Below, in pieces: positions 33,622 to 43,300 of a stretch of 64,000 nt of DNA (position 1 is the stretch's first letter; the number at the start of each line of letters is the position of its first letter). The notes beneath the pieces are model-generated. The model was not told where the DNA came from. It saw only the letters and a list, made by a program, of their open reading frames with translations, and made no database searches. A program made the translations under genes and the position numbers. This stretch comes from an uncultured Desulfosoma sp. GTDB lineage: Bacteria > Desulfobacterota > Syntrophobacteria > Syntrophobacterales > DSM-9756. The stretch is from the NCBI GenBank assembly GCA_937960435.1, contig CALGPN010000028.1:1-64000 (forward strand). Direction: 5' to 3'.

Positions 33622-33683
33622 GACTCACCCCAACCTACGGCCGTCGTATCCCGTTCATAGGGGACTATGTGAAAAAATTTTTC

Positions 33684-33714
33684 TTGACGGGTGCGAATCG
33701 TCGTTTTCTATTAG
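33684..33714 (+). promoter_or_regulatory. Candidate promoter for the giant oxidoreductase operon
   Basis: TTGACG (33684-33689, 5/6 to consensus) and TATTAG (33709-33714, 4/6) are 19 bp apart in an AT-rich stretch unlike the flanking GC-rich DNA. The first giant gene starts about 240 bp downstream, leaving a long leader. Confidence 0.35.
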
Positions 33715-33955
33715 AATTTACCGCGAGGCGACGGTCCCCCATTGCTTACCCCCGATGGACGGCCCGCCGCAAAGAGTCGTATTTCCCAGAGAACCACGTC
33801 GATTTGAGCCGCTAAAGGCCGTCCTTGTCCTGTTCCCGTGATGCGGGCGCTTCGGGGCCCCGCGATGTGGATTTCTTTTCTCCTGTGCCGATTCCTCTTT
33901 TCACAGCTTCCCGAAATTCGTGCCGGCGGCCGAGTGAGCATGAAGGAGAAAGGCC

Positions 33956-36900
33956 ATGGAGCACGCTCTTTTCCCTTGGGTGTGGGATTCGTCGATCTCG
34001 GAGCCGCCGTGGGAGCGCTCCCGCCGTTCCAATGGGTCGTGGTGGCCCGTTGTCACGGACGGCGGTTTCGGCCCATGCCTGGAAACCCCGAAAGGCCGAT
34101 ACCGTATTCTTTCTGAAGAATGGATCGCGGCAGGGCTTCGGCTGGCTTTGATGGGCGCCCGCATCGCCGTGGATCGTTTTAAGAACGGGGCCGATTGTTC
34201 CACGGAAGCGTCCCTGTGCCGAAAACACTTTACGGACGGCCGTTTTTACGGGCTCTTGGCGAGTCCCCCCCAGGAGCCGGCAACGGCCTTTGCCGTCGCG
34301 ATCTTCGTGCAGGACCCCCAAGGCGATTACACCCTTGTGGAAAGTCCTCTGGACGGGGCCGACCTCGGACCTTTTCTCCTCGCTTTTTCCCAGCTTGCGG
34401 GCCTGAAGCCTCAGGATCCGTCGCGCTACGACGACTACGGGGACGTCATGGTTTTGGGCGGGCACAATGTGGTGGAGCGGCACAGCACGGACAAGCGGGT
34501 CCGGTATCTTTCCCGCAAGGTCCACGTGGATGCATCCCAATGCACCCATTGTTTGCATTGTGTGGGCTTGTGCCATGAAATGCGCATGGCCGTGACCCCG
34601 ACCGGGATGGAACTTCTGGGACCCGCGGAAGACCACTGTACCCATTGCGGCTTGTGCCGGATGCGCTGCCCGTACCTTTTTTCCGTGACCCGAACGGAAG
34701 ACGCCGAGGAAGGTTGGGGACGCCGGGCTCTTGTGGAACTGGGAGCCGGAGTGAGGCTTTTGGGAAAACACGCCGTCTTCTGGAGGGAATGGCTCGATGC
34801 TCTGGAGGCGGGAAAACCTTCCGTATGGCCTTACATCATTCGAAGCCATTCTTATGGCGACGGCCTGGGAGTTTACGGCGAAATCTACCAGAAGATCTTG
34901 ACGCCCGTTCGTTCGGGATCCTTTTCCGGCACCGTGCCGGAAAGGGGCCTCAGCGTGACGTTCTTTTCCCAAAACGACATGCCGCGATGCCTCATCCGGC
35001 CGCATTTTACGGCGGGGCTTTTGTGCACCACGGAAGAGGGCCGGGTGGAGCGTGATCTTTTCCATGCGGCTCTGCAAGCCGGGCTGGAGGTTCGAGCCAC
35101 CGGGTTGTTTGAAGTGCCCGTTTCCGAGCCGGAACGTGCCCCTTTTGCCGCGACGCAAGATCTGCGGCGCCTGTGGGTTCCGGCCAACGAGACCACGCGC
35201 TTTTTCAAGGAACAAGGCGTCTGGGACGGCCGATCCATCGGGCGGCTGTGGCGGGAAAAGGCCGTCGATTGCATCCTGGTTCCGCGGCAGGAAGACGTCC
35301 CCGTGGACGTCCAAAGAAACGTGCTCCGTGACACGGGCCGCGAGGCGCTCATCCTGAGCCCCCATCTGCCGCAAAAACTTCCCGTGACCAAAAGCCCGCT
35401 TCTGAACGACCTTTCCGGACGGCTCCACGAGATCTTCCTCCGGCATCCTGAACTGCTGCAGGCTGAAGCGGGCATCGCCCGAAAACTTCTGGAAAACCTC
35501 CCACATTCCGCGGGTCCGCTCCACGCCCGTTACGGGCCCATGGCTTTTGCCGGGGGGCATTCGGCATGTCCGTCCTGCGCCGAAGCTCAGGTCTTGGCCG
35601 TTCCCGTGGCCATGGCCCTGGCCATGAGTCTCGCTCGGGGTGAAGTGCCTCAGGTGGCCTTCACCTGTGAAACGGGGTGCATGAGCGAAACCTTGAACAA
35701 GATGAACGAGACGGCTCAAAAGGTGCCCGGGGGCCGCACGGTGTTCGGGGGTGGTTTTGCTTTCGGCGAGGCCATGACCCAGGTGTTCGACCGGGCAGTG
35801 CGAATGGGCTTGCTGAAGAAAGGGCGGCGTTATGTCGTGAGCCAAGGCGGCGACGGCGGGGCTGTGATCGGTCTCCCGGCTTGGCTCAACGCCTTGCGCC
35901 AGCAGGCGTTCCTCATCCGGCAGCGCTGGCCCAATGCGCTCCATTTCATCACCATCACGGACACTCAGGTTTATTCCAACACGGGCGGCGAAAGTTCGGC
36001 CAGTTCGCTTCTCGGCATGGGCACGCTCACCACTCCCATCGGCAGGTTCCTCATGGGAAATCAGAAGATCCAGTGGAACCTCATCAACCTGGCGGCCGAA
36101 TTCCCCGGCATCGTCGTCGGCATGGGCCACAGTGCGGATCGGGCGTCCATTCAGGAATTTTGGCTTCTGGCGGATCGATTGAGTCGGTCCGGAATCCGCT
36201 GGGATGTGACGCCGTGTCCCGAAACCGGAAAATTTTTCGGGCAAGATCCCGACGACTATGCGCGCATTATGGCCTACGCCGGAATGCTGCCCCAAGTGGT
36301 CTTTTATGGGCGATACCGAAAACGGGTGGCGCCGTACCACCCTGAAGACCGGGGCAAACCTTTCGAAGAATGGCGGCGCGATCCCAAACCCATCTTGTAT
36401 TGGATTTCCCGGGATCCGCGCTACAAGGCCATGCTCGTGCGGGATCCCCACACGGGCGAATGGGTCCCGAGAAACGCCCTGGCCCGGTTCCTCATGATGC
36501 AGCTCGAGACCTACCGGGATCAGATAAATTGGCAGATCGATCTGGAAACACGGCTCATCCTGCAGGCCGAAAAAAGGGTGCGCGCTTTCCTGGGCGAGCT
36601 TCAAACCCAGTGGGCGGCACATCGGCACGACCCCGACGCGTTTCCTTACAGCGTGCTTTTTGACGAGGACGGTCGCCTGAAGCCGCACTTCGCCCACAGC
36701 CTGGAGCATGACATGGTGGTGCGTCTTTTGGGGCGGGAGACAGGCAACCGTTATGCCGCCCTCCAGGAGGCTTTTCAGGATGAAGACCAAAAACGATGGG
36801 AGGCGGTGACGCGGGCTTTGGAAAGTTTGGAAGCCTACGAGGCGGGCGTCGAACCTTTCGGGGACGATGAGGAGGAACTCACCCGCAGGCGCCAAGACGC

Positions 36901-39900
36901 CCGGGAGGCTTTGGAACACCTCCGAAGAGCGTACGCGAAACTTCGAGAGACGGTGACGAACCTGTGGGCGTCGGATCCCATCGGGCGGGAGCTCCTGCGT
37001 CCCGTGGATCCCGATGAAGTCGGCCCCGAAGTCGGCCCCGAACGACGCCCCGCCGGGGTGCTCTATGAGATTCTGGATCGAATCCTCGAAGAACGGGCCC
37101 TGGCCGAATGGACGGAATTTCAGCAATATCGGCTTTCCCGGGAGCTTCGGCGGGATTTCCTGCGCACAGGCGGGCTCATCCGCACCCAGCACGTTCAGGC
37201 GGCCCTCGAGGAACGGGAAGCGCTTCGGCACACCATTGCCCGATTCGGCCCCTTTAGCATCGCCGTCGCCAGTTTGGCCGGCGATCGTGGGATTGCCATC
37301 AATCGGGTTTTCGCCCAGTTTCTGACGGCGAAGGGCTGTTGGGCGGGGATGGCCTGGCAGTTCGGATCATCCAAACGAGGCACCCCCGTTCTTTCGGCCA
37401 CCTTCGTGGACAGCCGGCCGCTGGAACGAAAAGACGCCATGTTTACGTTTCCCTCCCTGGTGACGACCGTGACCAACTTCGAGGAAATGAAAAGAGACCC
37501 CGACTTGCTTTTCGGGTCGTTACGGGTGGGCGGCACGGTCATCGTGAATCACTGGGAGGACCCGGAACGACTGTGGCGAGAAGTGCTGCGGTTTTGCCCG
37601 CAGACCATTCAATCCGTGGTGATCGGTCTGCGCCGTCGGGCGCAGGAAGAGGCCGGTTGGAGCCTAGAGCGACTGGAATCGGAACTGGAGAAAGCTTTGG
37701 CTTCCTTAGGGGTGCGGCCAGGTTCCCGGGAAGGGGATCGCCTGCGCGCCCTGTGTCGGGCGTTGGTCTCATGCCGCATGGTCACCGTCGATATGGACGG
37801 CATCATGGAAAAGGTTTCGGGTCGTCCCGGTATGGTTTCCAACCTGGTGGCGGTTTCCCCCATTTTCGACACTTTGGCGCGGTCCGGGCTTCCTTTCGAC
37901 TGGAAGCGGGACAAAGACAGCCTCATCCGGGGATTTCCCGAGGCCGTCCTGAAGAACCCGAATCTGCTCCGCATCTATGGGGACGCCATGGAAAGGGCGC
38001 GAACCCAACGCCGGGAGTGGCCGTCTCCGATCCTCGACGCCTTGCCCGCAGCCGAGAACTCTGCAACCCCGGCCGCGAAACGGGCATTGTCTCCCCTTTC
38101 CCCCGATGTTCGAAGCTGTGGGGACGACCCAGGCGATGCCCTCATGATCATGGGAGGCACCCTGGCGGGCATGGTGCTTTCCCAGATCGCCCTCCCGGAA
38201 CACCCCCTGTTTTATGTGGGTTTTCCCATCACCCCTGCGGGGAATCCCTTTTATGCCATGGCGGAAGCTTTCGCCAACGGCCACCCCTACATCGTGGTCG
38301 ACGAAATGAACCCGTCGGAAAAGGTGGCGGCGGAAAAGCTCTTGGGCGTGGCCCGAACGGGGTTGTTTCTGCCGGTGACGTTTACGGCGTCCCAAGGCTG
38401 GAGGCTTTTTACGGAAATCATTCCCCAGTTTGTGGGCGCTCGCCTGGAAGGCCTTTTCCTGTTGGCCAAAAGAGCCTTGGCCGCCCCGAACCTCAACATC
38501 GAGGAAAGCCACACGGATTTCATGAGCTTTCGGGATGATGGGGGCATCATGTTGGCCCCGAAGAGCATCCAAGAGTATGTCCCCTGCCTGTACCTGGCAA
38601 GGTTGCTCACTCATTTCGCCAAGCTGCCCGTCATTCTCTCCATCGGGGGCATCACGGACACCCACAAGATCGGGTTGACCCGCGTGCCCCCTGATGCAGT
38701 GGTGCGCCGATGGCTCTCGGAAACCCTGAAAGGGTTCGATTTTCTGGAAGACCGCATCGTCAACCGATCGGGCCGGCGGATCGTGCACGGTCCCAGCTGC
38801 ACGGCCGCAACCTACCAGGAAACCCAAAGCGAAGTGGAAAAAGCCCATGAAATGGTCCGCTCGGTGTGGCCCTACGCCGTGGAGGCCGTGCGGCGCCTGA
38901 CCGGGGTCGCTTTGAACCCATGCGAAGTGCGCACGGCCGGATCGGTCATGGCCGAGGCCCAAGCGCCTCAAAAGGAAGGACTGGAAACCCTGCTCATCCT
39001 CCAGGGGTCTCTCTTTCCCAATGCCGTGGAGGCCCTGCAGGAACTGGAAGAGGAAGGCTGGCGGGGCTTGGGGGCCATGTCCGTGCGGCTCATGAATCCT
39101 TTTCCCGAAGAGGACATCCGGCGGTGGACTGAGGGCCTCCGGGCCGTGGCGGTTTTGGACCGCTCCAACAGTTTTGGGTCCATCCCGCCTCTGGCCTCAC
39201 GGGTTTTCAATACCTTTGCCCGCATGGCGCCCGGCGGGGATCGTCTTTCGCCGACGATCCTCAGAACCTTGGTTGGGGGCTTGGGCGGCCGAGAAATCAC
39301 CGTGCCGGAGATGAAAGAGCTGCTTCTTTCCACGCACCTGCTGTTCAGCCCCGCCGAACCCTGGGAACGGGAGGCTCTGGAACGCTGGGTTTCTGAAGAC
39401 GGGGCGCTGACCGATTGGGTGGAAGAACTCACGGCCCTGTACCTGAGGGCCATGGCGCGTCATACGCGGGTTCCGGCACACGTGAGGAAACAGGGGTTTC
39501 GGGAAGAAGAGTCGATTTGTCGAGAACGGATCCGCCGACAGATCGTCTCCCGCGATTATGTGGGCCTCCTGGCCCATTACAACCAGGTGGAATTTGTGGC
39601 GCCGAGAGAACTCTACGGTGAAACGGTGCTGCGACAACAACTTGTCCTGGAATTGGAAGTGCGGTTGGCGCGACTGGCGGCCGAAACCGGTCGTGTTGAT
39701 CCCCGACGCGCTCTGGTGCTGCTCCATTACGGAACCGGCCCCGAAGACCGGGAAGCAGGGCGAAGGCTCCTTGGGCAACCCGCCAAAGCCTGCATGTCTC
39801 CAGGTTTGCTCCGCCGCTTCGGGCTGGAACCGCAATCCCGTTGGGATGCTCCGGCGAGGGATGTTGCCGGGGGGACTCTCGAGGACCGTGCCGCCCCTAT

Positions 39901-40315
39901 GTGGCCGGCGCCTGCGCCAACGTCGGAAAGGACGACGGTCGTGCCTTGGACGTGCCTTTTGGAAGATGAGAAAAAGAACGCCGAACTGGAGGTGGCTTTC
40001 GAACCCGATGAGGCTGCGCGGATCGAAAAAGTCCTCGAACATCTGGTGGATCGGGCGGCGCGTACGCCTCTGTTTTTCAACCCCGAAGACTACGATCGGC
40101 GGCTTCTGGAAGTGTTGGCAGAAGACGCCGAGGCCCAATGGAGCCGCCTCCGTCGGGATGTGTCGCCGGATTCCTTGCCGGCGTTGGAAGATGCCTATCT
40201 GTGGACGTATCGGGATGTCATCGACCGATGCGTTCCGAGGAAAGTGCTTGCCGCATTCTATGGCGTGGACATCGACCGGTTCGGCTCGTTCGACCACGAC
40301 CGCGGCCGAATATGA
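33956..40315 (+). CDS. Giant fused PFOR-type 2-oxoacid oxidoreductase (ferredoxin-beta-gamma-alpha), 2119 aa
   Basis: One chain with all 2-oxoacid:acceptor oxidoreductase modules in an unusual order. Residues about 190-245 carry two ferredoxin-type Cys motifs (CTHCLHCVGLC from Cys196, CTHCGLCRMRCP from Cys228). The TPP/beta domain (about 530-770) has Cys538-x2-Cys541, Cys575 and Cys754 as likely proximal-cluster ligands, GDGG at 633 and TDTQVYSNTGG near 670. A gamma-like domain follows (about 1100-1280). Alpha domains I-II (about 1390-1790) include GFPITPAGNPFYAM, TFTASQGW and RLMNPFPEEDI with AVLDRSNSFGS. About 330 C-terminal residues are unassigned. Single-chain PFORs run alpha-gamma-delta-beta. 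AAGGAG precedes the ATG. Expected chemistry is oxidative decarboxylation of a 2-oxoacid to acyl-CoA, or the reverse; the substrate is unknown. Confidence 0.85.
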   Translation: MEHALFPWVWDSSISEPPWERSRRSNGSWWPVVTDGGFGPCLETPKGRYRILSEEWIAAGLRLALMGARIAVDRFKNGADCSTEASLCRKHFTDGRFYGLLASPPQEPATAFAVAIFVQDPQGDYTLVESPLDGADLGPFLLAFSQLAGLKPQDPSRYDDYGDVMVLGGHNVVERHSTDKRVRYLSRKVHVDASQCTHCLHCVGLCHEMRMAVTPTGMELLGPAEDHCTHCGLCRMRCPYLFSVTRTEDAEEGWGRRALVELGAGVRLLGKHAVFWREWLDALEAGKPSVWPYIIRSHSYGDGLGVYGEIYQKILTPVRSGSFSGTVPERGLSVTFFSQNDMPRCLIRPHFTAGLLCTTEEGRVERDLFHAALQAGLEVRATGLFEVPVSEPERAPFAATQDLRRLWVPANETTRFFKEQGVWDGRSIGRLWREKAVDCILVPRQEDVPVDVQRNVLRDTGREALILSPHLPQKLPVTKSPLLNDLSGRLHEIFLRHPELLQAEAGIARKLLENLPHSAGPLHARYGPMAFAGGHSACPSCAEAQVLAVPVAMALAMSLARGEVPQVAFTCETGCMSETLNKMNETAQKVPGGRTVFGGGFAFGEAMTQVFDRAVRMGLLKKGRRYVVSQGGDGGAVIGLPAWLNALRQQAFLIRQRWPNALHFITITDTQVYSNTGGESSASSLLGMGTLTTPIGRFLMGNQKIQWNLINLAAEFPGIVVGMGHSADRASIQEFWLLADRLSRSGIRWDVTPCPETGKFFGQDPDDYARIMAYAGMLPQVVFYGRYRKRVAPYHPEDRGKPFEEWRRDPKPILYWISRDPRYKAMLVRDPHTGEWVPRNALARFLMMQLETYRDQINWQIDLETRLILQAEKRVRAFLGELQTQWAAHRHDPDAFPYSVLFDEDGRLKPHFAHSLEHDMVVRLLGRETGNRYAALQEAFQDEDQKRWEAVTRALESLEAYEAGVEPFGDDEEELTRRRQDAREALEHLRRAYAKLRETVTNLWASDPIGRELLRPVDPDEVGPEVGPERRPAGVLYEILDRILEERALAEWTEFQQYRLSRELRRDFLRTGGLIRTQHVQAALEEREALRHTIARFGPFSIAVASLAGDRGIAINRVFAQFLTAKGCWAGMAWQFGSSKRGTPVLSATFVDSRPLERKDAMFTFPSLVTTVTNFEEMKRDPDLLFGSLRVGGTVIVNHWEDPERLWREVLRFCPQTIQSVVIGLRRRAQEEAGWSLERLESELEKALASLGVRPGSREGDRLRALCRALVSCRMVTVDMDGIMEKVSGRPGMVSNLVAVSPIFDTLARSGLPFDWKRDKDSLIRGFPEAVLKNPNLLRIYGDAMERARTQRREWPSPILDALPAAENSATPAAKRALSPLSPDVRSCGDDPGDALMIMGGTLAGMVLSQIALPEHPLFYVGFPITPAGNPFYAMAEAFANGHPYIVVDEMNPSEKVAAEKLLGVARTGLFLPVTFTASQGWRLFTEIIPQFVGARLEGLFLLAKRALAAPNLNIEESHTDFMSFRDDGGIMLAPKSIQEYVPCLYLARLLTHFAKLPVILSIGGITDTHKIGLTRVPPDAVVRRWLSETLKGFDFLEDRIVNRSGRRIVHGPSCTAATYQETQSEVEKAHEMVRSVWPYAVEAVRRLTGVALNPCEVRTAGSVMAEAQAPQKEGLETLLILQGSLFPNAVEALQELEEEGWRGLGAMSVRLMNPFPEEDIRRWTEGLRAVAVLDRSNSFGSIPPLASRVFNTFARMAPGGDRLSPTILRTLVGGLGGREITVPEMKELLLSTHLLFSPAEPWEREALERWVSEDGALTDWVEELTALYLRAMARHTRVPAHVRKQGFREEESICRERIRRQIVSRDYVGLLAHYNQVEFVAPRELYGETVLRQQLVLELEVRLARLAAETGRVDPRRALVLLHYGTGPEDREAGRRLLGQPAKACMSPGLLRRFGLEPQSRWDAPARDVAGGTLEDRAAPMWPAPAPTSERTTVVPWTCLLEDEKKNAELEVAFEPDEAARIEKVLEHLVDRAARTPLFFNPEDYDRRLLEVLAEDAEAQWSRLRRDVSPDSLPALEDAYLWTYRDVIDRCVPRKVLAAFYGVDIDRFGSFDHDRGRI

Positions 40316-40354
40316 GCCTTGAAGCCGGCTCATATGCCGTGAACGGAGAAGACC

Positions 40355-43300
40355 ATGGGGATTGAAGGCATCCGCTCGCAACATTCCTTGGATCGCTTTT
40401 TCGCCACAGTAGCCGCCGACCGAAACCGGGGTGTGCGCAAAGCAGCCCGCGAGCTCACCGCGGCTTTGGCCGGCAGGTTTCGCCTCAGAGATTCTGTTCA
40501 AGAAATTCACTCAGCCGTGGAACAGTCTCTCCGCGCCCTTCGAGACATCGATGCAGGCGTGCAGGGCGCGCCCGAGGGTCTGGATCCGGAGGCGTTATGC
40601 CTCGGGCTTTTCCGCCGCCGATGGTTCGAGGCCGCCCATCCTTTAGACCACGCGGGTCGTGCGGGATTCTTCGCGGTGCAACCGTGCAATGTGCTTTCCT
40701 GGGTTCGGTGGTTTCTCCTCGTGGAAAACTACCATCGGACAGATCCCGAGCATCACGATCGCCGGTTGGATCGGTTGCGTTTCTTAAAAACCGAAAACCC
40801 CCTCGCCCCGTGCGTCACGCATGAAGACCTGCTCCTCTGGTTGGAACACGAACTCCTGGCCGACGAACGGGAACCGTTGCCCGAAGTCGCGCGCCGATGC
40901 GTTCGGCAGCTTGAGCGCCGGCTGGATGCGACCCTTAGGCCCGACGTCCCTTTGGAAGCCTTCTTCTACGTCCTTTTGCGCTGCCATCAATTTTGCCTTG
41001 CCGAGACGCTTTCCGAAGAGGATGCGGCAAGACTCCAGACTGTTTTGGGACGGCGCCGATTCCTTTCTCTTACAGAGCTCATGCTCGTCGTCATTCACCG
41101 AGTCATCGACAAGGAACCTCTTCCGGACGCCGTCACGGTCCTGGAAGGTCTCATGGCGGATGGCTTTCAGTTGCGTCACGCAAGCTTTAAGGATCCCTAC
41201 GAGGCGGACATGGTGCCGCCGGAAGAGACGGCTCGCTTTGACGAAGCCGTGATCCGTCTTTTCATGCCCGTGGAGGCTCTGAGCGGGTTTTTGGAGAAAG
41301 ATTGCCGGACCGTCTTGGAGGAATGGCAGGAAAGACGCCGGAGGGTGCTGGATGAGCTGCTGGAAGAAATTCGAGAACTGGAGCGCCTCGTCGTTCGGCC
41401 CTTGCCTCGAAAACATGCCCTTGCGCAAACCGCTCGACTGCTCACGTCCTGGTGTTTGGCTTTCTGGGAAGGGGCGGCTCACGAAAAAGGTCCCGCTTTG
41501 TTGATCGATCGGGTGAAGGCGGCGGTTCCCGAAAGGATCGTCAAGGCGCTGGTTCGGCAACGGCGGGGCTATGAGCTGGCGACGCGAAAAGAGCTGACGG
41601 AACTTGTGGAACGGGAATGTCGCCTCCAATGGGACAGCTATTGGAAAAAGGCCGGCTCCCGAACCTTCGGGGAGGCCGATTTTCGAACGACAACCCGCAC
41701 CCAGGCCTTGGCCTCCGGACCGGAACCCCCTGCGGACAATGCCGTGGATCCGGTGCGGCTTGCGGAGAGCCTGAAAGCTTTGGCGGACCAGGTGGAACGG
41801 TTCAAGGTCACGGAGGAGGCGGCCGCTTCGGGTTCGTGCCTCGCCGGCCCCATCTCTTTTCCCATGATGGGAACTCCGATGGAGTTTGTGGCCTATTTTC
41901 GAGATGTTGTTCCCATGGAAGAGGTCAGCCGCCATGGTCCCCTTTGGGAACGGGTGAACCCCGGGGAACTGGAAGCGCTCTATGAACGCACGGCTGCACG
42001 TTGTGCCGGGGCTTTCTACCGGTTCGTGTGCGCGGACGTGAAAAAGGCTCAGGGCGCAATTTTGGAGCTTTCCTTGGCAGAGGTTCCGGATTTGGCGGCG
42101 GTGCTTGTTCCCCCGTGGGGTCGTGTGGCCGAAGCACTGGCTGAAAGCGCCTTGCGGCGGTTTCAGGACCAGGCGGAGCCTTTGTATCGACGCCGCAAAA
42201 ATCCCGTGTGCGTGGACCGGGAAGAGATAGGTGTGCATTTGGCGCATTTTCTGGTGCGGGACCTCGGAGCCGATGTGCTCGAGGCGGCTGAAACGGCTTC
42301 CGTGGCATCGTTGCGCACCGCGCTTGTTGAAGAAGCGACACGGATCATCGCCCCGACGTCCGTGCGGACCTCGACGGCGCCCGAAGCCTTCCTGCTGCAG
42401 TGGGCGGGGGTGCTGAACGGAACCAAAGGTGCGGAAGAGCTCACACGAACCCTCGCGGCGACATTGCCGGGTCTGAACTGTGGGGCTTGTGGAGAAAGCC
42501 GGTGTTCAGCCTTCGCCTTGGCCCTTGCGCAGGGACGACGGCGTGCGGCGGAATGCGTTCATTTGTCGCCTGCGGAACGGCATCGGCTTGAGGACATGCT
42601 TCGCAGCCAGGCGACCCAGGCGGGGGGGGAAAACGGTTTCGGGTCGGCTTACGATCTCTTTCGAAATCCCCAGATGTGGCGCTGTCTCTCCCCAGGGCAT
42701 CCCCTGCGTCGGTCGGTGGTGAGAGTGCTGGATTGGAGCCGACAAGAAGTGCGGCGTCGGGTCTTGGATCGGGCCGAAGAGATTTGGCAGGGTCTGGAAC
42801 CCAAGCCGAGCCTTTTTAAAAGGCCGAGCCCGGAAGCGTTCTACGAAAGTCTTGTGGAAACTCTCGGCTACGAAGCCGCCGAGAGAATCCGCCCCGAAGA
42901 GCGCCACTGGCTGTGCCGTCACGGCCTCAAACGATTGGAAAAGGAACTGGAGCGACTGAACGGCCGAGCCGATTGGCTGACCCTGGAACGCGTTCGGGTT
43001 TCCAGCGGCCCTTTCAAACAAGAAGCCGACCCCGAAACCCAATCGGAACGGTTTTACGGCTCGGTCAGCTACCTCCACCAGCTGCACGAACTCGATCGGC
43101 GCCGTCTGTTGGTCCATCGGATGGAGCGGTTCGAAGAAGGTTTTTCCCAATGGTGGAATCAGGACCTTCTCGCCATGAACCATCCCAGGTACCGGATCGA
43201 CAACTGGGAAGAATTTTCCAAAGTGATCAAAAACGCTTATTGGCATCAGGAAAATTTCCCGCCGCCCCGGCGCGTGGCCTCCGAGCTCCTCGAGGAACTG

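Larger units (their letters stand above)
33394..33955. other. Intergenic region with inverted palindromic repeats, right cluster
   Basis: A 562-bp gap. It holds two complete and one partial type A repeats and two type B repeats, all inverted relative to the 28.6-kb cluster, plus a candidate promoter at 33684-33714. The leader from about 33715 to 33955 shows no convincing gene. Confidence 0.8.

Noticed and set aside
33812-37231. 1139-aa open frame on the - strand antisense to the first giant gene
   Set aside because: It lies wholly opposite a gene with strong PFOR motifs, has no recognisable domain, and long antisense frames are expected in GC-rich coding DNA.
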